A DNA stretch of 64,000 nucleotides from Prorocentrum cordatum (GCA_963575745.1 CAUYUJ010014172.1:757501-821500), one strand, 5' to 3'; counted from the stretch's first letter, positions 23,426-34,378 are shown. Numbers and translations are program-made. The notes: generated by a model from the letters alone, not told the origin.

Positions 23426-24025
23426 ACGTACCCAACCCCTGCGCAATGCGGGGCATGAGTAGCTTGGGAGTCGTTATACGGAGGTGATGACGTGACATGG
23501 GCGCATATACTTCTGCGAGCGGCATTCGTGAGGCTCGCAGCTCCTCAAGGATTGCGATGTCCCGCTCAGATCTGCCTGGTGCCTCGCTCCGTTGGACCCA
23601 CCAGCAGCCCTCGAAAGTAGTGACAATTTCGCAGATCGCAGCCCCCCCAGGGACGGCGAGGTCCCGCTCAGATCCGCGCGGCGCCTCACTCCGCAGGACC
23701 CACCAGCAGCCCTCGAAAGTGGCGACAGTTTCGCATATCGCAGCCCCCCAGGGACGGCGAGGTCCCGCTCAGGTCCGCGCGGTGCCTCACTCCGCAGGTC
23801 CCACCAGCAGGTCTCGAAAGTGGCGACAATTTCGCAGATCGCAGCCCCCCAAGGACGGCAAGGTCCCGCTCAGGTCCGCGCGGTGCCTCACTCCGCAGGA
23901 CCCACCAGTAGCCCTCCAAAGTGGCGACAGTTTCGCAGATCGCAGCCCCCCAAGGGACGGCGAGGTCCCACTCAGATCCGCGCGGTGCCTCACTCCGCAG
24001 GACCCACCAGCAGCCCTCGAAAGTG
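23426..24025. repeat. 102-bp tandem repeat, second copy, right-truncated
   Basis: Five CCCTCGAAAGTGGCG-type units at about 23,602, 23,705, 23,808, 23,909 and 24,009. At about 24,025 it is joined to TTCGTCGTCTTCGTCGTC, equivalent to about 9,930 of the first copy. Confidence 0.87.
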
Positions 24026-24293
24026 GGCTTCGTCGTCTTCGTCGTCTTCGTCGTCTCGTCGGCGCGGCCTTGTAGTCGTCGTCCCCTGGAAAATTTCGTC
24101 GCGGGTCCTCATGGGCCGTCCAGGGGGCTTCTTTGGCCGCCATGTCGCCTTTTTGGTGCCCTCTTGGCGGCCTCCTGGGCAGGTTGGGAACCCTCGTGGG
24201 GGCCTGTTGGGCCGTTTTGGGATGTCGAGGAGCCGAAAAGGCGAAAATTCCAAACTCATTTCACAACCAATGAAACATTAAGGAATCTTGCCT

Positions 24294-24800
24294 CCTGGCG
24301 GCTGCGTGGCGCAAGGGGTTGCTGGCGCATAGTTCCTCAGCGTGCCACCTGCCGCAACAGCTCGCTGCCTTTCCCATTCCATTCCCCCAAGCCCTCCCGC
24401 GCGCGCGCACGGACCAGCGCGCAACACGCACGCGCACGCGCACGCACGTACGTACTCGCGCACTCGTGCGCAGACCCGCACGCATACTCCCGCACGCACT
24501 CCCAGCCCGCGCACTCGTCTCACTGGTCCGCATCTTCGGGGGCCAATTCGAGAATCCACGCGCACCCATGTCCAGAATCAACCACATGTCTGGTACCTAT
24601 AAGACCACCTCTTGGTTGATAGGGAGGTCGCGGGGGAGAATAGTAGCATCTGTCATGCACATTCGCCGCACAGTTCAACTCACGAGTGGAAGCAGCATGA
24701 ACATGCACCTGCCTGTATGTATTTAATCATATGCCTACATGTATGTGTATAGCCATTCGTGCGTAGTCTTGATGGGCACCATGCGTCCGAAGCTGATCCA
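24294..24800. mobile_element. 505-bp dispersed element, copy 2
   Basis: Matches copy 1 over its full length with scattered substitutions. Upstream flank 24,058-24,293 (from GGCGCGGCCTTGTAGTCG) and downstream flank also match copy 1, so this copy arose by segmental duplication and not by independent insertion. Confidence 0.55.
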
Positions 24801-24944
24801 CAAGGCTGTTAAATCAACAAAATCCGCTCTGAAACATCCTCAAACTCTGCTCTGAAAGCAAAAAGGATGTTGGGCACTGGAACAGACATCCCCACAAACT
24901 GACCGCGAACGGGCCCGTGGAAACACCCCTGGCGGCGCCCCGTG

Positions 24945-25415
24945 CGAGTCTGAGTATGACTAGGTCTGAGTATGAGTAGGTCTCAGTCCGTATGTTGCGT
25001 AACTCAGACTATGAGAAGGTCTGAGTATGTGTAGGTCTGAGTATGCGTAAGTCTGCGTATGAGCAGGTCTGGGAACAAGTCTGGGTATGAGTATGTCTGG
25101 GTATGAAGGAGTCCCAGCATGAGTAAGTCTGAGTATGAGTAGGCCTGAGTAAGTCAGGCCATGAGAAGGTATGAGTGTGAGTAGGTCTGAATATGAGTAA
25201 GTATGTGTATGAGTAAGTCTATGTAGGAATACGTATGGGTATAAGTACGTATGGGTATGAGTAAAGATGCGTATGAGTAAGCCTGTGTATGTGTACGTCT
25301 GGGTATGAGTAAGTCTGAGTATGAGTGGATCTGAGTATGAATATGTCTGAATATGAATAAGGCTGTGTATGAGTAAGTCGGGGTATGAGCAAGTCTGGGT
25401 ATGATTAATTCCGAG
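24945..25415. repeat. 16-bp minisatellite, second copy
   Basis: About 28 imperfect GTATGAGTAAGTCTGA units. Copy number and internal variants differ from 10,850-11,285. Confidence 0.9.
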
Positions 25416-27510
25416 AGGAGGGAAGGAGAAGACGAGGGAGTACGAGGCGTCCAAGTAATAACAAAACACACATCTTAGGATGTGGGGAGCCATATGACAC
25501 AAACCATGCGTTTCGCTTTTTTGTTCGGCCGCAGCGTTCAGCAAACTGCGCCCAGGCAACAAACACGCGCATAAGAAGATAACCGACATGCCAAACGCGC
25601 GCCGATACAGCACTGGCGTGCCAAACGCGCGCGGAGAGAAATCGTATGCTCTGAGATTAAACCACTCGAGCCACTCGAGAACATTCGAGTTTGTCCGCAG
25701 GTCGGCGGCGAACTCCGAAGACTGCCCTTCAATCGGGCGTGTCCCTCTACAAGAAGGTTAGTCAAATTCAGGGATGATCGGCCCGCGAACCCAGAAAGGA
25801 ATACAGAAATATAAGGCGTGGCAACGTTTCAAAGGCACCTGATTGGGCGACGAGCAAATGCAATGATGAGTGTATCGATCTTGATGTACCGTGCCGAGAG
25901 CTGTCCTGTGCTACGCCGTGCTGAACTGCGATGTGCCATGCCACGATTGCGCTCTATATAACGTTGTGGATCGAGTCCTCCCTGGCATCCGAGTCCTAGC
26001 CGAACTGATCTGGATCTTAAGCTCGAGCTGTCTGGGCACATAACTAGTAGCTGCCCCAGAGCTGATTGACAGGGGAACATGCTAGGAGGACGCGCCGCGG
26101 ACCGTCCCAAGGGACGCGCCAGGCGACGTGCCAAGGGGACTCGCCAAGGAACGTGACAAGTTGCAATGCTGAGTGTATCGATCTTGATGTACCGTGCCGA
26201 GGGCTGTGCTGGGCTGCGCCGTGCTGAACTGCGATGTGCCATGCCGCGATTGTGTTCTATAGCGTTGTGGATCGAGTCCTCCTTTGCGTCCGAGTCCTGA
26301 CCGAACTGATCTGGATCTTACGCTCGAGCTACCTGGGCACATAACTAGTAGCTGCCCCAGAGCTGATTGACACGGAACATGCTAGGAGGACGCGCCGCGG
26401 ACCGTCCCAAGGGACGCGCCAGGCGACGTGCCAGGGGACGTGCCATGGGGACGCACCGCGGGACGTGCCAAGGGGGACGCGCTACGGAACGTGCCAATGG
26501 ACGTGCCACGGGACGTGCCAGGGGACGCGCCGCGCGACGTGCCAGGGGGACTCGCCACGGGACGCACCACGGAACGTGCCAGGTTGCAAGGCTGAGTGCA
26601 TCGATCTTGGTGTATGAGGGGTTCTCCATACATTGAACTACCTACTGGGGACATGATCGACCCACAACCCCGGAAAGGAATATAGAAATGTAAGGCATGG
26701 CAGCGTTTCAAAGACACCTGATTGGGCGACGGGCAAATGCAATGATGAGTGTATCGATCTTGATGTACCGTGCCGGGAGCTGTGCTGTGCTGCGCCGTGC
26801 TGAACTGCGATGTGCCATGCCGCGATTGTGTTCTATAGCGTTGTGGATCGAGTCCTCCTTTGCATCCGAGTCCTGACCGATCTGATCTGGGTCGTAAGCT
26901 CGAGTTGCCTGAGCACATAGTAGCTGCCCTAGAGCTGATTGGCAAGGAGACCTGCTAGGAGGACGCGCCGCGGACCGTCCCAAGGGACGCGCCAGGCGAC
27001 GTGCCAGGGGACGTGCCATGGGGACGCACCGCGGGACGTGCCAAGGGGACGCGCTACGGAACGTGCCAGTGGACGTGCCACGGGACGTGCCAGGGGACGC
27101 GCCGCGCGACGTGCCAGGGGGACTCGCCACGGAACGCGCCACAGAACGTGCCAAGGAACGGACAAATTGCAATGCTGAGTGTATCGATCTTGATGTACCG
27201 TGCCGAGGGCTGTGCTGTGCTGCACCGTGCTGAACTGCGATGTGCCATGCCGCGATTGCGCTCTATATAGCGTTGTGGATCGAGTCCTGCCTGGCATCCG
27301 AGTCCTCACCGAACTGATCTGGAGCGTAAGCTCGAGCTGCCTGAGCACATAGTAGCTGCCCCAGAGCTGATTGGCAAGGGAACATGCTAGGAGGACGCGC
27401 CGCGGACCGTCCCAAGGGACGCGCCAGGCGACGTGCCAGGGAACGTGCCATGGGAACGCACTGCGGGACGTGCCAAGGGGACGCGCTACGGAACGTGCCA
27501 GTAGACGTGC
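25416..27510. repeat. Spacer, two leaders and four bodies (duplicate of 11.29-13.40 kb)
   Basis: Spacer to 25,773; leader at 25,776; bodies from about 25,870 and 26,170; CTCCATACATTGAACTAC spacer; leader at 26,655; bodies from about 26,745 and 27,175; then interruption by the 43-bp array at the same phase as at 13,385. Confidence 0.87.
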
Positions 27511-27775
27511 CACGGGACGCGCTCCCAGGGCCACGATCCCTTTTAAATTACGCTGCGTCCGCGCTCCCAGGGCCACGATCCCTCGTAAATTACATTGGGG
27601 TCGCGCTCCCAGGGCCCCGACCCATTGTCAATTACGCTGCGTCCGCGCTCCTCGAGCCACGATCCATGGTAAATTACGCTGCGTCCAAGCCCCCAGGGTC
27701 CCGATCCCTCGTATTCTACGCTGCGCCCGCGCTCCAAGGGCTACGATCCCTTGTAAATTACATTGCATCCTGGGG
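27511..27775. repeat. 43-bp tandem repeat, second copy
   Basis: About six units against about ten in the partner at 13,385-13,790. The loss is internal, since both flanks match. Confidence 0.88.
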
Positions 27776-28351
27776 CATGCTGGGGCGCCCAGGTCCCTCA
27801 AGTTTTGCCGAACAAGCGTTTCGCTTGAGACATCCTCAGTGTTTTGGCGCGGGGGGCGCACCATCCTCGAGCGGGCATGCAAAAACTGAACACTTTCACG
27901 CTAAATCCTAGAAAAACAAACGCATTAGCCGAGACATCCTCGAAATTCCTGCGCGCGGGACGCGGCACGCGCGAGACATCCTCGGAATTCCTGCGCGCGG
28001 GGCGCTTTTCCGCGTCGCGGTCGGGGCTCCAGACTTAGTTTTTGTTTGAAGATTCTGCTAAAAGTGCCCCGCACCTTCTTTTTTACGAAGGAAGACGGGG
28101 GTCCGCGCCCGTTATTTCTATAGGATCCGAGGTGGGGGGTCGACTTTCCTCGAGCGGGCACGCGCGAAACGCATTTTTTCACTCCGAATTGGACTTTACC
28201 TTGTTTTTTATCGAGCGGAAATCTGCCGGCCCTCTTCCGGGAGGAAATAAACCTAATAAAAGAGAATCCTGGGCCCGCGCCCTTCCCGGGAGAAAGAAAT
28301 CCGAAAATACACAGTGCTTCGTGGCTTCACAAATCAAGCAAACTAAAACAA
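27776..28351. other. Spacer and partial CCGGCCC element (duplicate of 13.79-14.34 kb)
   Basis: Matches 13,791-14,345 closely. The partial element is at 28,218-28,300. After the ATCAAGCAAACTAAAACAAC phrase the partner enters a leader, while this copy enters the (GGA)n block, which defines the right breakpoint of the large duplication. Confidence 0.7.
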
Positions 28352-28790
28352 CAAAAAGTACACAGTGTTTCCTTGCACTGACGGCGCCAAGCGCTGTCAG
28401 GTATAGGTTTTGTATTGTTGCAAAGAGAAAGGGAGGAGGAGGAGGAGGAGGAGGCGGAGGAGGAGGAGAAGGAGGAGGAGGAGAAGGACGAGGAGGAAGG
28501 AGAGCAGGAGGAGGAGGAGGAGGAGGAGGAGCAGGAGGAGGAGGAGAGGGTGAAGAAAAAGAAGAGGGGAGGAAAAACAGGAAGAAACATAAAAACAGAG
28601 AGAGAGAGAGGTATGATGACAGGGGGGGCGACCAATGATATTGATCATGCATGGGAAGGGCTGGTTCACAGACGATCGATCACAGGGGACAAAATGCAAG
28701 GGAGCAGACCAAGTCTTGTATCGCGGGGATGCTGCAGAAAGGAGCCGAGGCTCCTGCAAAGTACCGACATGCAAGAAGTAAGGTGAAACT
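28352..28790. repeat. (GGA)n block and (GA)n block fused
   Basis: 28,352-28,590 matches 17,349-17,560; 28,590-28,788 matches 20,333-20,528. The two blocks are about 2.8 kb apart in the first location and directly joined here. Confidence 0.88.
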
Positions 28791-28929
28791 CTTGCGCGTC
28801 TTGATGTGCAGTTGATATGGTGGTATGGCCAGATACGATCACCTGGCGAGGCTCGGGCACACGTGGCCACGGAGCGGAGGAGGGGGGGCCGGGCTCGCCC
28901 TGAGCTGCGCTTTCCCCCACATGCTCCAT

Positions 28930-29240
28930 ACGTCGGGCATCCCGGAGATTTTGGACACCCGAAGTGGGTACCGAAAGAATGGGTACAATGCCCAACAACA
29001 AATGTTGTCCCAAACCAACAGCGACCGCTGTTGGGCAGGCGGCCTTCTGTCTCGAATGGGGCCGCGGCGGCGCGGACAGCGAATCCTGCTCAGAATGAAC
29101 ACGAACTGCTGTTGGGCATCGTACCCATTCTTTCCGTGCCCATCTCGGGCGTCCAACGAGATCTGGGCGGCTGGAAAGTCTATACCCTTACGGTGGCACC
29201 GTTCTTCGCTCGCTGAACGTCGGGCATCCCGGAGATCTGG
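28930..29240. repeat. Imperfect inverted repeat flanked by a direct repeat
   Basis: An arm of about 55 bp from GGAGATTTTGGACACCCGA through AAGAATGGGTACAATGCCC (28,943-29,000) pairs imperfectly with 29,109-29,168, whose inverse reads AAGAATGGGTACGATGCCC. The 20-mer ACGTCGGGCATCCCGGAGAT appears in direct orientation at about 28,930 and 29,217. The arrangement resembles a small foldback element. Confidence 0.6.
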
Positions 29241-29910
29241 GCGCTGCGATTTTTTCGTACCGGGCGTCTTCGCGGTGTGCCGGGCCCGCAGGGCCCCCCC
29301 CCCACACGCGTCGAGCTGGCCCGAAAAAACTGCGGCAGGCGGACGGGCGCAGGGCCCCATATCGGCTCCGGCTCGAGAACTGCGCCGCAGGCTGGGGTCC
29401 AAGGGCTCCCTCGGCGGCGAGCCAGCGAGGGAGGAGGTGAGAGGGAGAAGGCCTTCTCAGACCGCAGCGAGGGCTTCTCAGGAGCCTTCCGGCCTTCTGA
29501 AAACCTGTTCTGCGCCTTCGGGGAGGGCTCAGACTGATCAGAAGGCCCGAGGCCTTCCGGGCCCTCTGAGGAGGCCCGCCCCCTCTGGCCTCCATCCTGG
29601 GCTCGCCGCCAACTCCAGCGGTGATTCTTCGCGATGTTTGCATGTTTCCCGCAACGTTGGATCTCCCATGGCGGGGGATCTCCGAGCGCTGGCAGGCCTG
29701 GAGGACGTGCCGGGCGCTGCGGCCGCTCGCAGAGCACCCTGGGACGCTCTGCGAGCGTCTCATATCCCGAACATGCTCGCGTCCTGAAGAAATCGCGCAC
29801 GGAGATTTTTCCGCAGTTCTTGGCGGGCCCCCGGGCCGTCAAGTGAAGGCTCAGGAGGAGCAGCCTGTCCCGGGGAAAGGGTCGGGACCTCCGCAGGCCG
29901 CGCATTGAAA
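29241..29910. other. GC-rich sequence without a clear gene
   Basis: Open frames exist on both strands (the longest is 28,825-29,787 on plus), but the translation is Ala/Arg/Pro-rich and begins inside the inverted repeat. GGCCTTCTGA / CTTCTCAGG phrases match the style of sequence at 42.1-42.2 kb and 62.7-62.9 kb. Confidence 0.4.
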
Positions 29911-29911
29911 C

Positions 29912-30540
29912 ACATGATCGACCCACGAGCCCAGAAAGGGATTGAGAACTGCGAGGCCCAGACGGGACCGGGGCCAGGATTTCTGGGGCGGGTTGTTGTT
30001 TGATTAAAGGGACCCCAGATCGGGACAGAATTGTGTCAGGGAGCCAGGGCCAGGATGTCCAGGGCGGATTGTTGTCTGTTTCAGAGGACCCGAGATCGGG
30101 ACAGAATTGCGTCGGGGGACTGGGGCCAGGACTTCTGGGGCGGGTAAATGTTGTTTGGTTGAACGGGCCCCAGATCGGGACAGAATTGTGTCACGGGACT
30201 GGGGCCGGGATTTCCAGGGCGGATTGTTTTGTTTCAGAAGACACGAGATCGGGACAGAATTGTGTCACGGGACTGGGGCCAGGACTTCTGGGGCGGGTTG
30301 TTGTTTGATTAAATCGGCCCCAGATCGGGACAGAATTGTGTCAGGGGACCTGGGCCAGGATTGATGGGGCGGATTGTTGTTTGATTGAAGGGACCCCAGA
30401 TCGGGACAGAGTTGTGACAGGGGGCCGGAGCCAGGATTTCTGGGGCGGGTTGTTGTTTGCTTACAGGGACCCCAGATCGGGACAGAATTGTGTCACGGGA
30501 CCGGGGCCGCGATTTCTGGGGCGGGCTGTTATTTGTTGAA
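29912..30540. repeat. Truncated leader and 77-bp tandem repeat, 7 copies
   Basis: A leader fragment at 29,914-29,960 (GATCGACCCACGAGCCCAG) stops early. Seven units follow with AGATCGGGACAGAATTGTG at about 30,011, 30,091, 30,171, 30,247, 30,324, 30,397 and 30,474. A complete leader begins at 30,544, so the array is bracketed by two leaders in the same orientation. Confidence 0.88.
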
Positions 30541-31490
30541 ACATGATCGACCCACGATCCCAGAAAGGAATATAGAAATGTAAGGCATTGCAACATTTCA
30601 AAGACACCTGATTGGGCGACGGGCACATGCAATGCTGAATGTATCGATGATGATGTACTGTGCCGAGGGCTGTGCTGTGCTACGCCGTGCTGAACTGCGA
30701 TGTGCCATGCCGCGATTGTGCTCTATATAGCGTTGTGGATCGAGTCCTCCCTGGCATCCGAGTCCTCACCGAACTGATCTGGAGCGTAAGCTCGAGCTGC
30801 CTGAGCAGATGGTAGCTGCCCCAGAACTAATCGACAGAGGGAACATGCCAGGAGGACGCGCCGCGGAACGTCCCAAGGGACGCGCCAGGCGACGTGCCAG
30901 GGGACGTGCCATGGGCACGCACCGCGGGACGTGCCAAGGGGACGCGCTACGGAACGTGCCAATGGACGTGCACGTGCCAGGGGACGCGACGTGCCAGGTG
31001 GACTCGCCACGGAACGCGCCAAGGAACGTGCCAAAGTGCATAGTTGAGTGTATCGATCTTGATGTACCGTGCCGACGGCTGTGCTGTGCTGGGCCGTGCT
31101 GAACTGCGATGTGCCATGCCGCGAGTGTGCTCTATATAGCGTTGTGGATCGAGTCCTCCCTGGCATCCGAGTCCTCACCGAACTGATCTGGATCGTAAGC
31201 TCGAGCTGCCTGAGCAGATGGTAGCTGCCCCAGAACTAATCGACAGAGGGAACATGCCAGGAGGACGCGCCGCGAACGTCCCAAGGGACGCGCCAGGCGA
31301 CGTGCCAGGGGACGTGCCATGGGCACGCACCGCGGGACGTGCCAAGGGGACGCGCTACGGAACGTGCCAATGGACGTGCACCGCGCGACGTGCCAGGGGG
31401 ACTCGCCACGGGACGCTCCGCGGAACGTGCCAGGCAGCATGCCAGGCTGCAATGCTAAGGGTATCGATATTGATGTACCGTGCCGAGGGC
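30541..31490. repeat. Leader plus two bodies, variant subtype copy 2
   Basis: Same subtype markers as 20,769-21,737. The 12-bp array of the first body is shorter by a few units around 30,965-31,000. Confidence 0.86.
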
Positions 31491-31499
31491 TGTGCTGTG

Positions 31500-31935
31500 C
31501 CTGGGCGACCTGGACACGTGAAAACACGCGTTTCGCTCAAGACGTTGTCAGCACATCCTCATGCTAGACATCCGCCTGGGCAACCTGGACACGTGCAAAC
31601 AAGCGTCTCGCTCGAGACATCCTCAACAAATGCTCATGCTAGACATCCGCCTGGGCGACCTGGACACGTGAAAACAAGCCTCTGGTTCGAGACATCCTCA
31701 ACAAATCCTCATGCTAGACATCTGTCTGGGCCACCTGGAGGCGTGAAACCAAGCGTCTCGCTCGAGACGTCCTCAAGACTTGGGAACGTGAAAACAAGCA
31801 TTTCACTTGAGAGATCCTCTAAATTCTGGTCCCCAGGAGAGGACAATCTATAACACAAAACAAGAGTTTCGCTCGAGACATCCTCAACAAATTCTGACAA
31901 ACAAGCGTTTCGCTAAGGACATCCTCAAATTTTAA
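31500..31935. repeat. 75-bp tandem repeat array
   Basis: About five units. Ends with ACAAGCGTTTCGCTAAGGAC and then the CCGGCCC element, the same end seen at 18,880-18,912. Confidence 0.87.
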
Positions 31936-31936
31936 T

Positions 31937-32055
31937 TCGCCGGCCCTCTTCCCACTCGTTATTTATCGCAAAAGAAATCCGCCGGCCCTCTTCCTGTCAG
32001 ATCCGGGGATAAACCTACTAAAAGAGAACCCTGGGCCTGCGCCCTTTCCGGGAAA
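31937..32055. repeat. CCGGCCC doublet element
   Basis: TTCGCCGGCCCTCTTCCC and CCGCCGGCCCTCTTCCT about 43 bp apart with TTATTTATCGC between, then CTAAAAGAGAACCCTGGGC and CCTTTCCGGGAAA. It closes the mosaic region. Confidence 0.85.
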
Positions 32056-32800
32056 TGCAAAGCGCTTGCAATGGGACATTCTGGCTTGCGAAGCGCGGGC
32101 TGCAGAGCGCAGCGGCTAATTCAGTTCCTGGGGGGGGAATGGGGAATGTCAATACGCGTCCACGGTTCTTGTTGCGAATTACATGTTCCCGATTTCGGCT
32201 TCTGGTGTTGCCCCTCCGACTAGGATTCAATCTGGTTCACAGCACTCGGACCACCTACCAATGAGCGGACGGCAGGCCTCGTTCGATATCATCTGTTTGT
32301 TGTCTCATCATCTCCCCTCCCTGTCGGCAAGATGGGAGCAAAGGGCCGAGAGACGGTAGCTGGAGTGGGAGATGGGGTTTTCAGGGCGAGTGTTGAAGTC
32401 GGAGTCAGATGAACTGGAGTCGGGAAGTCGGAGTCAGATGAACTGGAGTCTGGGAACCACGGAGGCTGGGGTCGGAGTGGTGGGGCACGATCGTTCGAAA
32501 GATGACGATTGGACATGGAAGCCAGGAGGCTGGGTACCTGGGAAGAGGGTACAACATGTGCGTCCACCAGGGTTATGATGGATACGCCCAGAAGGCGTGA
32601 GTTCGCCGGACAGCACTGTAGCCACCAGCCTTCACTCTCCAAGGCGCGAACCCACCGCCGCGCCCCCTCGCAAGGCTGAGGCGTGGTAGGATGCCAAGGG
32701 CTGTAAGACAGGGTCCAGGGTTTCTGTAATCTTCTAAGGACCCCCCGTCTCCCCACACTCACGCGCGTGCATCGCCCCGTTCCTTTCTTCATCAAAGGCG
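32056..32800. other. Mostly single-copy region; weak minus-strand ORF
   Basis: A minus-strand frame at 32,289-32,852 (187 codons) is the best candidate. Its C-terminal half is Ser/Pro/Thr-rich with an acidic SSSSDSD patch, and no domain is recognised. A 25-bp direct repeat (AAGTCGGAGTCAGATGAACT core) at about 32,395 and 32,427 lies in it. Coding status is uncertain. Confidence 0.25.
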
Positions 32801-33650
32801 GTGGACCGGATAGCGCGCCCGAGGCCACGATCCTTCGTAGAAGGCAAATCATCCGCGCCTCCGAGGCTAGGATCCCTTGTCAAACATGTGTTCCGCCCTC
32901 CCGAATCCACGATCCCCTACAAAAGACAAATGGATCCGCACTCCCGAACTTGCGGGATTGTCGAGGCAAGCAACCAAAACCGCCAAGATGGCCCAGGATG
33001 CCTCCAAGATGGCCCGAATGCAACCCCAGATGGCTTCAACACGACCCCCAAAAGCCCCCAAGATGGCCACAAGATGGTCACAAGAGGACCCCCAGTGGGG
33101 CCCGAAGAAACCCAAATCATATATCCCCCTATCATTTCTAAAAAGTTTGGGGCTTCGTCACCGGTTCAGGCTTCCTGGAGGTCCGGACGGCCCTAGAATC
33201 CTCCGATGGCTCTAAGACGGCCCAAGAGGGCCCCCGAATGGCCCAATGATCCTCCACGATGGCCTCAAGACAGTTCAAGAGGACCCCTAGATGGCCTGGG
33301 ATGGCCTGAGCTGGCCCAAGAGGGCCTCGGGAGGGTCCCAAGACGGCCTTGGACTGGCGGCCTTGGAGAGCCCCTCGACGACCCAAGACGGCCCAAAGAC
33401 GGCCCCACGACGGCCGCAAGAGACCTACCAGACGGCAAAAAGTGCCCCAAAACAGCAACGAAAGCCCCAAGACGGCCCAAGTGGGCCCCAAGTGGCCCAA
33501 GGGACCCAGACGGCAATCCCACAAGAGCCCAAGAAAGGACTGAAGAAAGGGAGGAAGGCGACGAAGACGAGAAGAGAACCCCCGACACGACGCGGAAGAG
33601 CGTGTCACGTGCGACGGCTCTCCCAACCCTCGGGACACAAGGTGTCACAC
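32801..33650. repeat. Degenerate GGCC-phrase repeats (inverse of 8.9-9.26 kb family)
   Basis: First a diverged 43-bp-type trace (CACGATCCTTCGTAGAAGGC, near 32,826), then CAAGATGGCC phrases (32,980-33,080) and CAAGACGGCCC / CAAGAGGGCC phrases (33,215-33,530). Reverse-complement similarity to 8,940-9,250 is by phrase only. Confidence 0.5.
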
Positions 33651-33968
33651 GTTACGGCCTCCTGTGCGCCCCAGAAAACAGTCGCCGCCCAAGGTGCTGG
33701 GCTGGCACGATGGCAGGATTTGCCGCAGGCAGCTGGATTCTTAGGAAGACAGGATTTGCCGCAGGCAAGACTTTGCTATCAAGAAGCAAAATCACAAGAC
33801 CATGCCACGAGACATAAAATCTGCATGCCTAGGCGGCGATGGCTTCAAGGAAGCCGGAAAACACGGAAGAGAAGGGAGAGGTATGGGCAAGATCAGATTC
33901 CAGCGGCTGCGATCGCCCTGCCAACTGGTACTTGGCGATGAACCAAGCACACAACGAAAGGTCCTCAC
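33651..33968 (-). other. Probable intron 3' of the channel EF-hand exon
   Basis: On the minus strand the EF-hand exon reaches a consensus donor (CCAAG then GTGAGG) at 33,969/33,968, and an in-frame stop follows six bases into it. Further coding sequence, if any, lies to the left. I could not identify the acceptor exon. Confidence 0.4.
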
Positions 33969-34378
33969 CTTGGCTGCTGCACGCGCCCCTCAACCTTGCC
34001 CTTCATCTCCTCCAGCATGACCCGTACCTTCGCCGTTTCAATCGCGCTCGCCTGGCCCTTCAGGTACCAAGCCCCCTCCACAAACTCTTCCAAACTGACT
34101 TGTTCGTCGCCATTATTGTCCAGCACCGCGAACGCAGAGACCACATTGCCGATTTCGAGTCCCATTCCAGATAGCCATTTTCTAACCTCATTCCTCTGCA
34201 AGATTTGCTCGAGCTCTGACTTGTCGACGAACCCATCACCGTCCTGGTCCGCGGTCTCGAAGAACACCTTTATCTTCTTCGTGTTGCTCTTGATTTTGCG
34301 CATCGTCTGGGTCGTCATGCTACCGTCGTCCAACGACGCCTTTTGAAAAGTCTCATGAAGGAACACATCCGCCATCAC
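33969..34378 (-). CDS. C-terminal EF-hand pair of voltage-gated cation channel (exon)
   Basis: About 136 codons continuing the S6 end of a six-transmembrane voltage-gated channel (Ca2+/Na+ channel superfamily, plasma or organelle membrane) into a cytosolic Ca2+-sensing tail. The exon opens with a VFLHETFQKAS stretch, the typical post-S6 segment, then a basic linker. Two EF-hand loops are visible. Loop 1, residues 44-55, DQDGDGFVDKSE, has Asp at 1, 3, 5 and 9 and Glu at 12. Loop 2, residues 87-98, DNNGDEQVSLEE, has Asp, Asn, Asp, Ser, Glu at the ligand positions with Glu in place of the usual Gly at 6. Spacing is 31 residues between loops, normal for a pair. No start codon is expected because the upstream junction is spliced in phase 0. 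Ca2+ gating of the channel is inferred from the family. Confidence 0.85.

Noticed and set aside
3868-31300. GTGGATCGAGTCC in each body as a Pol III B box (tRNA-derived SINE)
   Set aside because: The 9-mer fits the B-box consensus, but no A box is at a suitable distance upstream and no tRNA cloverleaf can be drawn. One motif in a repeat is insufficient.
3535-31935. 75-bp arrays as CRISPR-like repeats
   Set aside because: Whole units are similar, with no alternation of conserved repeats and unique spacers, no cas genes, and a eukaryotic context. They are ordinary tandem repeats.
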